Source: Paraburkholderia sp. Ac-20340 (lineage in GTDB: Bacteria; Pseudomonadota; Gammaproteobacteria; Burkholderiales; Burkholderiaceae). From it: a stretch of 64,000 nucleotides of DNA. A program made the position numbers and the translations under genes. Within the stretch, counting starts at the first letter, position 1. The number at the start of each line of letters is the position of its first letter. The notes under the pieces were generated by a model that did no database searches, was not told the DNA's origin, and worked only from the letters and a program-made list of their open reading frames with translations. Shown piece by piece: positions 52,316 to 61,676 of the stretch. The stretch is from positions 58,910 through 122,909 of the forward strand of contig NZ_JAAGPR010000026.1 of assembly GCF_017104965.1 (NCBI RefSeq), given 5' to 3'.

Positions 52316-52461
52316 AGGATCGGCCTGTCGTCGGGATATCAGGCAATGCCTCGTGCATCGATGACGAAAAACAGTCGTGTTTCGCCGCCCCAGTAAACGG
52401 CGTAGTCATACGACAACGTAACAGATCGAAAGCAGATCAAAACAAGACGGAGACAAGCGGT

Positions 52462-53757
52462 ATGGAGGCAGTCTCGCAAGGCATCAAAGGATTGCGCTGG
52501 TGGATCATCGCGCTGGTTTGCATCGGCACGATCATGAATTACCTCACGCGCAATTCGCTGGGTGTGCTCGCGCCCGAGTTGAAGGGCGAACTCAATATGT
52601 CCACGCAGCAGTATTCGTACGTGGTGGGCGCGTTCCAGGTGGGCTACACGATCATGCAGCCGGTGTGCGGCATCATCGTCGACCTGATCGGGCTGCGGCT
52701 TGGCTTTGCGCTGTTCGCGGCGCTCTGGTCCGCGACCGGCGTGCTGCACGGTTTCGCTACCGGCTGGACTTCGCTCGGCATGATGCGCGGTTTGCTCGGC
52801 GTGTTCGAGGCGGCCGCGATTCCCTCCGGCATGAAAGCCGTCGCCGAGTGGTTTCCCGACAAGCAAAAGTCCGTTGCCGTGGGCTATTTCAACGCGGGCA
52901 CGTCGCTGGGCGCCTTGCTCGCGCCGCCGCTCGTGGTGTTTCTTTCGCTGCGCTATGGCTGGCAGTCCGCGTTCGTGGCGACGGGCGCACTCGGCTTCGT
53001 CTGGGCCGCCGTCTGGTATGTGCTTTATCGCTCGCCAGCCGAACATCCGCGTATTTCCGCGCAGGAACGCGAATTGATCGAGAGCGGTCAGGCGCGTGTC
53101 GCGCCGGTGGGACGGCGCCCGGTGCTCGATATTCTCGGCTCGCGGCGTTTCTGGGCCATCGCGCTGCCGCGCTTTTTCGCGGAACCGGCGTGGCAGACCT
53201 TCAGTTTCTGGATTCCGCTTTATCTCGCCACCGAGCGGCACATGGATCTCAAGCAGATCGCCATGTTCGCGTGGCTGCCGTTCCTGGCGGCCGATATGGG
53301 CGGCATTCTCGGCGGCTATCTTTCGCCGTTCCTCATGCGCTATTTCCGCGTGCCTTTGCTGTGGTCGCGGGTTGCGGGCGTCGTGCTGGGCGCCTTCATG
53401 ATGATCGGCCCGGCGTGTATTGGCCTTGTCGCGTCGCCGTATATGGCGATCGCCTTGTTTTGCCTCGGCGGCTTCGCGCATCAGATGCTGTCCACGCTCG
53501 TCAACACCTTGTCCGCCGATGTCTTCGATCCCGATGAAGTCGCCACGGCCAGCGGTTTCGGCGGCATGGCGGCGTGGATCGGCGGACTGGGATTTTCGCT
53601 GATGGTGGGCGCGCTCGCCGACAAGGTGGGATTCGGGCCGCTATTTGGCTGTCTTGGCGCGTTCGATCTGATTGGCGCGGCCTTGCTGATTCTGCTGATA
53701 CGCGGACAGACGCGCGAAGCACGCGCCGCCATGCCTGCCTCGCGCCCCGCTGCGTGA
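52462..53757 (+). CDS. MFS transporter, anion:cation symporter family (hexuronate/galactonate-like)
   Basis: A 431-residue transporter with 12 predicted helices. It begins LRWWIIALVCIGTIMNYLTR, and the central motif KAVAEWFPDKQKSVAVGYFN followed by AGTSLGALLAPPLVVFLSL is characteristic of ExuT/GudP-like ACS members. These import sugar acids with protons. GGAG precedes the ATG. It is followed by a porin and a GH31 glycosidase in the same direction, so it probably imports a sugar-acid-containing glycoside or its product. Confidence 0.88.
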   Translation: MEAVSQGIKGLRWWIIALVCIGTIMNYLTRNSLGVLAPELKGELNMSTQQYSYVVGAFQVGYTIMQPVCGIIVDLIGLRLGFALFAALWSATGVLHGFATGWTSLGMMRGLLGVFEAAAIPSGMKAVAEWFPDKQKSVAVGYFNAGTSLGALLAPPLVVFLSLRYGWQSAFVATGALGFVWAAVWYVLYRSPAEHPRISAQERELIESGQARVAPVGRRPVLDILGSRRFWAIALPRFFAEPAWQTFSFWIPLYLATERHMDLKQIAMFAWLPFLAADMGGILGGYLSPFLMRYFRVPLLWSRVAGVVLGAFMMIGPACIGLVASPYMAIALFCLGGFAHQMLSTLVNTLSADVFDPDEVATASGFGGMAAWIGGLGFSLMVGALADKVGFGPLFGCLGAFDLIGAALLILLIRGQTREARAAMPASRPAA

Positions 53758-53787
53758 TTTGATCGGACTCCAAACGATAAAAGAAAA

Positions 53788-54975
53788 ATGCACACATCAC
53801 ACTTCTCGTACCGCAGCAAAACGATCAGGACTTTGCTGGCCGCTGGCCTGTCCGTTGGCGTGCAGGCAGCTCACGCGCAATCGAGCGTCACGCTTTACGG
53901 TGTGCTCGACGATTCAATCGCCTACGTCAACAACCAGAAAGGCCACTCGAATGTGTATCTGCGGCAGGGCAATCTGTACGCATCGAAATTCGGCTTCAAG
54001 GGCACGGAAGATCTGGGCGGCGGCACGAGCGCAATCTTCGATCTGCAGGCGGGTTTCGATCCGAACAACGGCACGGCGTCATCCTCGGGGCTGATTTTCA
54101 ATCGCCAGGCGTATGTGGGTCTGCAAAACAGGACCTGGGGCACGCTCACGATGGGCCGGCAGTACACGCCGTATTTCCTGCTGGTCGGGCCGCTTGCTTC
54201 GAGCACGTATCTGACCGGCGCCACGGGCGCGCATCCCGGCGATATCGACAGTCTGGATACGACGGTGCGCATCAACAATTCGGTCACGTGGACGTCGCCG
54301 AACTGGCAGGGCTTTAGCGCGAGCGCGCTTTATGGCTTGAGCGGCGTGCCCGGTAATGTCGGCGCGGGGCAAAGCTGGAGCGGCGCGGTGCGCTATTCGA
54401 TTGGCGGCGTGAATCTCGCCGCGGGTTTCCTGCGCATGAACAATACCGGCCGTACGGCGGGATTCGACTCCAGCGCGACGGGCTCGTTTGCGACTTCGGC
54501 GCTGAACGCGGGTTATCTTTCGGCACGCGCGGTGCAGAATGCCGCGATTGCCGGGACATGGACGACCGGCGGCCTCACGCTGGGCCTGACTTATACGAAC
54601 GTCGAATATCTCTCCGGCAGCTATTCGGCATTCCGCGACACGGCCGTTTTCAATACCTACGCTGCGCATGCGGTGTATCGCATTACGCCTGCATTCGATA
54701 TAGCGGGCGGCTACGCGTGGACGTTGGCGTCGAAAGCCAATGGCGTCACCAGTGCGGCACGCTATCAGCAGGTTTCGCTCAAGCAGGCATATCACTTATC
54801 GAAACGCACGACGCTCTACGCGTTGCAGGCATGGCAGCACGCGAGCGGGCAGACGCTCGGCGCGAATGGCGCGATCGTCGACGCCGTGCCGGACGTGGGC
54901 GACTCGCAGAATTCGACGCCTTCTTCCACGCGTTCGCAATTTGTCGGCATGCTCGGCATCGCGACGGTGTTCTAA
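53788..54975 (+). CDS. Burkholderia-type trimeric porin (OmpC-like)
   Basis: A 395-residue porin. The signal ends VQAAHAQ, the barrel starts SSVTLYGVLDDSIAYVNN, the segment FGFKGTEDLGGGTSAIF is conserved, and the chain ends in phenylalanine (GIATVF). It lies 30 bp after the MFS gene and 37 bp before the glycosidase, so it is likely a member of the same operon that admits the glycoside across the outer membrane. It is a paralogue of the porin at 42274. Confidence 0.92.
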   Translation: MHTSHFSYRSKTIRTLLAAGLSVGVQAAHAQSSVTLYGVLDDSIAYVNNQKGHSNVYLRQGNLYASKFGFKGTEDLGGGTSAIFDLQAGFDPNNGTASSSGLIFNRQAYVGLQNRTWGTLTMGRQYTPYFLLVGPLASSTYLTGATGAHPGDIDSLDTTVRINNSVTWTSPNWQGFSASALYGLSGVPGNVGAGQSWSGAVRYSIGGVNLAAGFLRMNNTGRTAGFDSSATGSFATSALNAGYLSARAVQNAAIAGTWTTGGLTLGLTYTNVEYLSGSYSAFRDTAVFNTYAAHAVYRITPAFDIAGGYAWTLASKANGVTSAARYQQVSLKQAYHLSKRTTLYALQAWQHASGQTLGANGAIVDAVPDVGDSQNSTPSSTRSQFVGMLGIATVF

Positions 54976-55012
54976 AGACAACGTATCAAGCAATCGTTTA
55001 AGGAATCGCCAG

Positions 55013-57418
55013 ATGGCATCGCTTTTGAATCGCCCACTTTTCCGGCTGGTCGACGACGCCGACAATCGCCTCGCGCTGCAAAGCGAGCAGGGCGCAGCGT
55101 TCGAAATCTTCGTGCTCGAAGAGGATATCGTGCGGGTGCGCGTGCTGCCCGACGGCAAGGCACACGGCCCGCGTAGCTGGGCGATTGCTCCGGGCGCTGA
55201 CGACGTGCCGTTCGAAGGACGCGACCGCCTCGATCTTTCGGGCTTTGCATTGCCGCGTTATGCGAGCGAAAGCACGCCCGGGTATGTGCGTGTGAGCACG
55301 GCGAAAATCCGCCTGACCGTACAGCTGGACGGCGGCTTCTGTTCGTGGGAAATCAATCAGGATGGCGAATGGATTGCGGCGATGGAAGACCGCAATACGC
55401 AGGCCTATAACTTTGGCTGGTGGGACGAGCGCGTTTATCACTACGTACGCCGCCTGCCTGGCGAGATGTATTTCGGGCTGGGCGAACGCGCGGGCGAACT
55501 CAATCGCGCGAATCAGTCGTACCGCATGACCAATGTGGATGCGATGGGTTACAGCGCGAAGACGACCGATCCGCTGTACAAGCACATTCCGTTTTATCTG
55601 ACGTGGCGCCCGCAGACGCAAACAGGCTTTGGCCTGTTCTACGATACCCTTGCCGATTGCACTTTCGACATGGGCCGCGAGATGGATAATTATCACGGCC
55701 ACTATCGTCATTTCGTGGCCGATCACGGCGATCTCGACTATTACTTCATTGCTTCGCCAGGCACGCCGCTCGACGCGGTGCGCCGCTTTACGTGGATGAC
55801 GGGCCGCCCGGCGCTGATGCCGAAATGGGGCCTCGGCTATTCCGGCTCGACCATGAGTTATACCGATGCGCCGGACGCGCAGGCGCGCATGAATGAATTC
55901 ACCGATCGCTGCGCCGAACACGACATCCTGTGCGATTCGTTCCATCTGTCGTCGGGCTATACGTCGATTGGCGCGAAGCGTTACGTGTTCAACTGGAATC
56001 GCGAGAAGTTTCCCGATGTCGATGGCTTCGTGCAGCGCTATCTCGACCATGGGGTGAAGCTGTGCGCCAATATCAAGCCTTGTCTGCTGCGCGATCATCC
56101 GGAATTCGAACAGGCAGAGCGTGACGGCTTGTTGATTCGCGCGTCGAACGGCGAACCGGCGTGGGTGCAGTTCTGGGACGAAGTCGGCGCTTATCTGGAC
56201 TTTACGAACCCGGCTGCCGTCGAATGGTGGAAGCAGCACGTGACCGATGCGCTATTGCGTTATGGCATTGCGTCGACATGGAACGACAATAACGAATTCG
56301 AAATCTGGTCGCCGAATGCCATTGCACACGGCTTCGGCAAGCCGTTCCCGGCGCGCGAAGCCAAGGTGCTGCAGACCATGCTGATGATGCGCGCGTCGCG
56401 CGAGGCGCAGCAGGCTTATGCACCTGAAAAGCGGCCCTATCTGGTTTCCCGTTCGGGCGGCGTCGGCATGCATCGGTATGTGCAGACGTGGTCGGGCGAT
56501 AACGCCACGTCATGGGAGACGCTGCGCTACAACCTCAAGATGGGACTGGGGCTGGCGCTGTCGGGCGTGTCGAATATCGGTCACGATATTGGCGGCTTTG
56601 CCGGCCCTGCGCCGGAGCCCGAATTGCTGCTGCGCTGGGTGCAATTCGGCGTGTTTATGCCGCGTTTCAGCATTCATTCCTGGAATGACGACGGCACGGT
56701 CAACGAGCCATGGATGTATCCCGAACTCACACCGAAAATCGCGCAATTGCTGAAACTGCGCTATCGGCTGATTCCCTATCTTTATCAGTTGTTGCACGAT
56801 TCGACTGCGCAATACGAGCCGGTATTGCGCCCGACGTTCGCCGAGTTTCCCGCAGACGCACAGTGTTACGCCGAATGCGACGACATGCTGCTCGGCAAGT
56901 CGATGCTGGTCGCGCCAGTTGTCGAAGCGGACCAGCGCGAGCGGCAGGTCTATCTGCCGGCGGGCGCGCGTTGGGTCGATTACTGGAGCGGCCAGGCTTT
57001 CGATGGCGGCCAGACGGTGACCTTGCCCGCGCCGTGGGACCAGCCGGTGATGCTGATCCGCGAAGGCGGTGTGATTGCGCTGAACGTTGCCGAACAGCAT
57101 TTCAACCAACGCGCCGATCGTCGCGCGTTTATCGTCGTGCCGATGGCGGGCGAGCGCAGGACAAGCGCGCGCTATATCGAAGACGATGGCGAGTCGCGCG
57201 AAGGCGCGAGCGGCACGTGGGCCATCTCGGCGCGGGGCGAGGCGGGAACGCTTTCGATCACCGTCGCGCGCGAAGGAGACCGCGCGTTCCTGGCCGACAC
57301 GATCGAACTTCATCTGCCCGCGCAGGAATCGCGCGCGATCGTGCTGGGCGCGGGGCGTATCGTCGGCGACGAGCGCGACGGCGGCTGGCGCAGGTTGACG
57401 GTGAATCTGGGCGAATGA
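55013..57418 (+). CDS. Glycoside hydrolase family 31 (alpha-glucosidase/alpha-xylosidase type)
   Basis: An 801-residue retaining alpha-glycosidase. After an N-terminal beta domain (about 1-230) comes the (beta/alpha)8 barrel with the nucleophile D425 in STWNDNNEFEIW and the acid/base D496 in TWSGDNATSWETL. C-terminal beta domains follow. There is no signal peptide, so it acts in the cytoplasm on an imported substrate, consistent with the MFS and porin genes upstream. The sequence cannot separate alpha-glucosidase, alpha-xylosidase and sulfoquinovosidase. The ATG at 55013 begins the family N-terminus. Confidence 0.9.
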   Translation: MASLLNRPLFRLVDDADNRLALQSEQGAAFEIFVLEEDIVRVRVLPDGKAHGPRSWAIAPGADDVPFEGRDRLDLSGFALPRYASESTPGYVRVSTAKIRLTVQLDGGFCSWEINQDGEWIAAMEDRNTQAYNFGWWDERVYHYVRRLPGEMYFGLGERAGELNRANQSYRMTNVDAMGYSAKTTDPLYKHIPFYLTWRPQTQTGFGLFYDTLADCTFDMGREMDNYHGHYRHFVADHGDLDYYFIASPGTPLDAVRRFTWMTGRPALMPKWGLGYSGSTMSYTDAPDAQARMNEFTDRCAEHDILCDSFHLSSGYTSIGAKRYVFNWNREKFPDVDGFVQRYLDHGVKLCANIKPCLLRDHPEFEQAERDGLLIRASNGEPAWVQFWDEVGAYLDFTNPAAVEWWKQHVTDALLRYGIASTWNDNNEFEIWSPNAIAHGFGKPFPAREAKVLQTMLMMRASREAQQAYAPEKRPYLVSRSGGVGMHRYVQTWSGDNATSWETLRYNLKMGLGLALSGVSNIGHDIGGFAGPAPEPELLLRWVQFGVFMPRFSIHSWNDDGTVNEPWMYPELTPKIAQLLKLRYRLIPYLYQLLHDSTAQYEPVLRPTFAEFPADAQCYAECDDMLLGKSMLVAPVVEADQRERQVYLPAGARWVDYWSGQAFDGGQTVTLPAPWDQPVMLIREGGVIALNVAEQHFNQRADRRAFIVVPMAGERRTSARYIEDDGESREGASGTWAISARGEAGTLSITVAREGDRAFLADTIELHLPAQESRAIVLGAGRIVGDERDGGWRRLTVNLGE

Positions 57419-57427
57419 CCGTCGGCG

Positions 57428-57931
57428 TCAGATCGACATCGCACGCACATCGATGCGTGCGAGCCGTTTGACGTGACGCGGCGCAGGCACGAGGTCCGCG
57501 CCGGAAAACAGCACAGGCGCGCCATCCTCTTCGCTGAGCGGCACGCCACCGCATTCGTAGACGACGAGCGCCTGCTTGCCAACCGGCGTATTGAACAGTT
57601 CGTGCCACGTGAACGGAACCGCGTAGCCGTCATGGCCGATCGCGAGAAAGATCATCCGTTTGAATTCGCCGTGAACTTCGCAGTGCAGCCCGGCGTGCTC
57701 GATCAGATCGGTCAGCAACACGCCGCGATAGGGCTCGACCGTGCGAATGAAACGTTGCGTGGTATAGCAGCGCAGATCGAAGGGCGCGCAGGTCACGGAC
57801 GGGAAGGCGCGCAGCGCGTCGAGCGTGAGCGTCTGCGGGCGCAGCAGACGGCCCGTGAGTTGCAGCGTGGCCGCGTCAGGGCGCGTGGGGTTCGAAATGG
57901 CCGGAATGGCGTCGGTCGGCGCGATATCCAT
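57428..57931 (-). CDS. Molybdopterin-binding oxidoreductase domain protein (sulfite-oxidase fold)
   Basis: A 167-residue protein with the oxidoreductase molybdopterin-binding pattern: LRPQTLTLDALRAFPSV, a probable molybdenum-ligand cysteine in FDLRCYTTQRF, then YRGVLLTDLIEHAG and YAVPFTWHELFN. It has no signal peptide and is only one domain, shorter than full sulfite oxidases (MsrP/YedY about 300 residues). It ends 10 bp from the convergent glycosidase. The substrate is unknown. Confidence 0.78.
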   Translation of the reverse strand: MDIAPTDAIPAISNPTRPDAATLQLTGRLLRPQTLTLDALRAFPSVTCAPFDLRCYTTQRFIRTVEPYRGVLLTDLIEHAGLHCEVHGEFKRMIFLAIGHDGYAVPFTWHELFNTPVGKQALVVYECGGVPLSEEDGAPVLFSGADLVPAPRHVKRLARIDVRAMSI

Positions 57932-58097
57932 CGTCGGGTCTCCCGGCCTGGGCGGCCAGTCAGAGGGTCAATAACGGAGCGATATGATCGCACGTATATT
58001 ACGCTTCGCGCGCGTGATTCTTCAATGCATCGTGCGGCATGGCCGTTATGTCGATGCGATTATTCAGGAGTGGGGTCGGAGCGTTTGAGGTTTGCGA

Positions 58098-59405
58098 TCA
58101 ATCGCCCTCCCAAGCCTCCTCATCCATTTCCCGCAGCCAGTCCAGCCGCCCGGCGAAGCGCGCTTCCAGCCCGCGCGGAACGGGTCGATACCAATAGGGT
58201 TCCGGCACGCCATCGGGCAAATAGCGTTGGCCCGCCGCGTATCCGTGTGCTTCATCGTGCGGATTCCGGTAGCCCTGACGACCCGAACTCAAGGCCTGCG
58301 CGGCCACGCTCAAATGCGCCGGCACCGGCCGCGCGCCGTCATGCGCGACAAACCCGCGTGCCAGCGAGAACGCCACACCGCCCGCATTGCTCTTCGCCGC
58401 GCAGGCGAGCATCAGCACTGCCTGCGCGAGCGCCAGATCGCCTTCTTCGCCGCCGAGCAATTCGCTCGCTTTCACCGCATCGCTTGCATAGCGCAACGCA
58501 CGTGGATCGGCGAGACCGATATCGTCCCAGCCGATTGCGATAATGCGTCGCGCGAGATAGCTGCGCTTCACGCCGCCGTCCAGCATGCGGGTGAGCCAAT
58601 AGAGCGCGGCATCGGGATTCGAGCCGCGCACGGATTTGTGCAGCGCGGAGATCTGATCGTAGAACTGTTCGCCGCCTTTATCGAAGCGCCGCGCGCCGCG
58701 TGTAAGCAGCCCTGAAACAAAGGCCTCGTCGATAGTGCGCGTGCCTGTTGCCGTCGACAGCGTGCCAATCTGCTCCAGCAGATTCAGCAGCCGCCGTGCG
58801 TCGCCATCGGCATAACGAATGAGCGATTCCACGGCGAGCGCATCGAATTCGAGTTCAGTCAGCGCGCGTTCGCGCGTGCGTTCGAACAATTGCCGCAATT
58901 CATGCGCGTCGAGCGGATGCAGCACATGCACGCGCACGCGAGCAAGCAGGGTGCGATTGAGTTCGAAGCTGGGATTTTCCGTCGTCGCGCCAATCAGGAT
59001 CACTTGCCCCGCGCTTACGAACGGCAGCAACACATCCTGCTGACCCGCATTGAGCCGATGAATTTCGTCGATAAAGAGAATCGTGCGGCGACCGGTACGC
59101 TGATAGTTTTTCCCGGCGTCATCCAGAGTTGCGCGAATCGTCTTGAGTGTGTCGAGTACCGCCGAAAGCGCGACGAATTCACCGTCGAAAGCCTGAGCGG
59201 CGAGACGCCCGAGCGTGGTTTTGCCGACGCCAGGCGGCCCCCAGAGAATCATCGAATGCGCTTCGCCGGACGCGAACGCGCGTTGCAGCGGCTTGCCTGT
59301 ACCGAGCAGATGCGATTGGCCGATCACCTCGGCGACGCTTGCGGGGCGTAGCGCCTGCGCAAGCGGCGTGCGCGGCTGGGCGTGCGATGCGAACAGATCG
59401 GCCAT
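58098..59405 (-). CDS. rarA: Replication-associated recombination protein A (AAA+ ATPase)
   Basis: A 435-residue RarA/MgsA protein acting at stalled replication forks. Walker A GPPGVGKTT (about 56-64), Walker B LFIDEIHRLN, sensor 1 TTENPSFELN and a C-terminal MgsA domain (including ALYWLTRMLDGG and DDIGLADPRAL) are all present. The length is typical. It is a housekeeping gene, upstream of the molybdopterin protein and downstream of the EF-G-like gene, all on one strand. Confidence 0.95.
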   Translation of the reverse strand: MADLFASHAQPRTPLAQALRPASVAEVIGQSHLLGTGKPLQRAFASGEAHSMILWGPPGVGKTTLGRLAAQAFDGEFVALSAVLDTLKTIRATLDDAGKNYQRTGRRTILFIDEIHRLNAGQQDVLLPFVSAGQVILIGATTENPSFELNRTLLARVRVHVLHPLDAHELRQLFERTRERALTELEFDALAVESLIRYADGDARRLLNLLEQIGTLSTATGTRTIDEAFVSGLLTRGARRFDKGGEQFYDQISALHKSVRGSNPDAALYWLTRMLDGGVKRSYLARRIIAIGWDDIGLADPRALRYASDAVKASELLGGEEGDLALAQAVLMLACAAKSNAGGVAFSLARGFVAHDGARPVPAHLSVAAQALSSGRQGYRNPHDEAHGYAAGQRYLPDGVPEPYWYRPVPRGLEARFAGRLDWLREMDEEAWEGD

Positions 59406-59498
59406 GAATCGCGGGCCCGGAGGGCACCCTTGAAGGCAGCGTGATGCTGCGAAGCCGCGATTATGCCGCGAGTTTCACCACAGGACGAATTGCGCGTT

Positions 59499-61547
59499 TC
59501 ATTCGACCTCGCCGCCGCGCGCCTTATGCTGCGCCGCGAGCTTGTCCTGCTGTGCGGGCGGCACGGCATCGTAATGGCTCAATTGAATGCTGTAATTGCC
59601 ATTGCCGCCTGCCATCGCATTCAGGCGCGATTGATAGTCGTTGAGTTCGGCAAGCGGCACTTTGCCTGCAATCACCATCGCATTGCCATTCACATTGCGC
59701 GTGCCGTGCACCTGTCCGCGCCGCGAAGAGAGATCGCCGATCACGTCGCCCATTGCCGCTTCGGGCATCATCACCTCGATGTCGACAATTGGTTCGAGCA
59801 CAATGGGCTGCGCCTTGAGCACGGCATCGATAAAAGCCTTGCGCCCCGCCGTCACGAACGCCACTTCCTTTGAATCGACGGGATGGCTCTTGCCGTCGAA
59901 CACGGTCACGCGCACATCCTGCATCGGAAAACCCGCAAGCGGGCCGCTGTCGATCACCTGCTGGATGCCTTTTTCGACGGCCGGAATGAATTGCGTGGGG
60001 ATGGCGCCGCCCTTGACTGCATCGACGAATTCGAAGCCCGCGCCGCGCGGCAGCGGCTCGACGCGCAACATGACTTCGCCGAACTGACCCGCGCCGCCGG
60101 TCTGCTTCTTGTGGCGGCAATGGCCTTCCGCCTTGCCGCCGATGGTCTCGCGCCATGCGATGGTGGGCGGCCGCGTGATGACTTCGAGCTTGTGCTGGTC
60201 GGTCAGCCGTTCCAGCATGTAGCGCAGATGCAACTCGCCCAGACCACGCACGACGGTCTCGTTGGTGCCCGCGGGATGGCTGATGACGAGACAGGGATCT
60301 TCGGCAGTGAGTTTTTGCAGCACGTCCCAGAGGCGCTGCTCGTTGCCGCGCCGCGCGGGTTCGATGGCGAGACCGTAGATCGGATTCGGGAATTCGGGCG
60401 ACGTGAGATGGATGTTGCCGTCTTCGGGCGCGTCGTGCAGCACGTCGCCGAAGGCGATATCGTCGGCTTTCGCGACCGCACAGATATGACCCGGCCCGGC
60501 GCGCGGAATCTCGACGTGATCCTTGCCTTGCATCAGCAGCAAATGCGCGATCTTGAACGGCTGGCGGCCATTGCCGATATAAAGCTGACTGTCGCGCGTG
60601 ACCGTGCCCTGATGAATGCGAAACAGCGCAACCTTGCCGATATACGGGTCCACCACGACCTTGAAAACATGCGCGAGCACGTGTTTATCGGCGCGTGGCT
60701 CGGCTTTCACCGGCTCGGTTTTATCGCCGGTTTCGCGGTAAAACAGCGGTGGATTGCCTTCGGTCACGTTGGGCAAAAGGCTCACGAAAATGTCGAGCAG
60801 TTGTGCAATGCCTGCGCCCGTTGCCGCCGATGTAAAGCACACCGGTACGAGATGGCCCTCGCGCAGCGCGCGTTCGAAAGGCTCGTGCAATTGCTCGGGA
60901 CGAATCGCTTCGCCTTGTTCGAGATAGAGCTCCATCAAATCCGCATCGAGCTCGATCACCTGATCGACTAGCGCATTGTGCGCCGCTTCCACAGAATCAA
61001 AATCCGCCTCGCCGGACGGATTGAAGAAGCAGTCGACTACGTCGGAGCCGCCTTTTGCAGGCAGATTGATCGGCAAACACTGCTTGCCGAAGCGCTCCTG
61101 GATCTGTGCAAGCAGTGCGGGCAAATCGACTTTCTCGCCGTCGATGCCGTTCACGATAATCAACCGGCAGAGCCCGCGCGCCTCGGCGGCGGCCATCATG
61201 CGCGCCGTGGTCATTTCGATACCGGTGCGCGCGTCGATCACGATCGCCGCGGTTTCCACCGCAGGCAAGGCGCCAATCGACATGCCCGCGAAGTCGGGAT
61301 AACCGGGTGTATCGAGCAGATAAATGCGCGTGTCGCGATAGTCGAGATGCGCGAGCGCGGAGCTGAGCGAATGATGATACTTGCGCTCAAGCGGATCGAA
61401 ATCGCACATTGCGGTGCCGCGTTGCACGCTGCCTTGCGCGTGTAGCGCGCCGCTCTGATGCAGCAGGGCCTCGGCAAGCGAGGTCTTGCCGCAGCCGGCG
61501 TGACCGACCAGCGCGACTGTGTGGATGGCTTCGGGGCTGTAATCCAT
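59499..61547 (-). CDS. Elongation factor G-like translational GTPase with altered G4 motif
   Basis: A 682-residue EF-G paralogue with G1 GHAGCGKTS (about 15-23), G3 DTPGYPDF and the EF-G domains II to V (TRDSQLYIGNGR; GGAGQFGEVMLRVEPLPRG; PIVDIEVMMPEAAMGDVIGD). The guanine-specificity motif, NKxD in canonical EF-G, reads N133-G-I-D136 here. Such proteins are annotated EF-G2 or EF-G-like and do not replace EF-G. The ATG at 61547 was chosen over a TTG four codons upstream. Confidence 0.85.
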   Translation of the reverse strand: MDYSPEAIHTVALVGHAGCGKTSLAEALLHQSGALHAQGSVQRGTAMCDFDPLERKYHHSLSSALAHLDYRDTRIYLLDTPGYPDFAGMSIGALPAVETAAIVIDARTGIEMTTARMMAAAEARGLCRLIIVNGIDGEKVDLPALLAQIQERFGKQCLPINLPAKGGSDVVDCFFNPSGEADFDSVEAAHNALVDQVIELDADLMELYLEQGEAIRPEQLHEPFERALREGHLVPVCFTSAATGAGIAQLLDIFVSLLPNVTEGNPPLFYRETGDKTEPVKAEPRADKHVLAHVFKVVVDPYIGKVALFRIHQGTVTRDSQLYIGNGRQPFKIAHLLLMQGKDHVEIPRAGPGHICAVAKADDIAFGDVLHDAPEDGNIHLTSPEFPNPIYGLAIEPARRGNEQRLWDVLQKLTAEDPCLVISHPAGTNETVVRGLGELHLRYMLERLTDQHKLEVITRPPTIAWRETIGGKAEGHCRHKKQTGGAGQFGEVMLRVEPLPRGAGFEFVDAVKGGAIPTQFIPAVEKGIQQVIDSGPLAGFPMQDVRVTVFDGKSHPVDSKEVAFVTAGRKAFIDAVLKAQPIVLEPIVDIEVMMPEAAMGDVIGDLSSRRGQVHGTRNVNGNAMVIAGKVPLAELNDYQSRLNAMAGGNGNYSIQLSHYDAVPPAQQDKLAAQHKARGGEVE

Positions 61548-61636
61548 TTGGCGATCCAATGATGTACAGAATCATCCAGTGGGATCAATAATTTAAGGCT
61601 ATTTTCTACGTGTAATCAAGTTCCCACACTACGGGA

Positions 61637-61675
61637 AAACGCCCGCTTTGTCATGAGAGACACACTCGGGCGTTT
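61637..61675 (-). terminator. Terminator of the GT4 glycosyltransferase gene
   Basis: A 9-bp inverted repeat, AAACGCCCG (61637-61645) and CGGGCGTTT (61667-61675), begins 1 bp beyond the stop codon. On the minus strand the stem is followed by TTTTCCC. The 21-nt loop is long, so efficiency is uncertain. Confidence 0.6.
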
Positions 61676-61676
61676 A

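Noticed and set aside
54998..56239. 413-codon minus-strand frame opposite the GH31 gene
   Set aside because: It is an Arg/His/Ile-rich shadow without family features, and GH31 catalytic motifs are intact on the plus strand.
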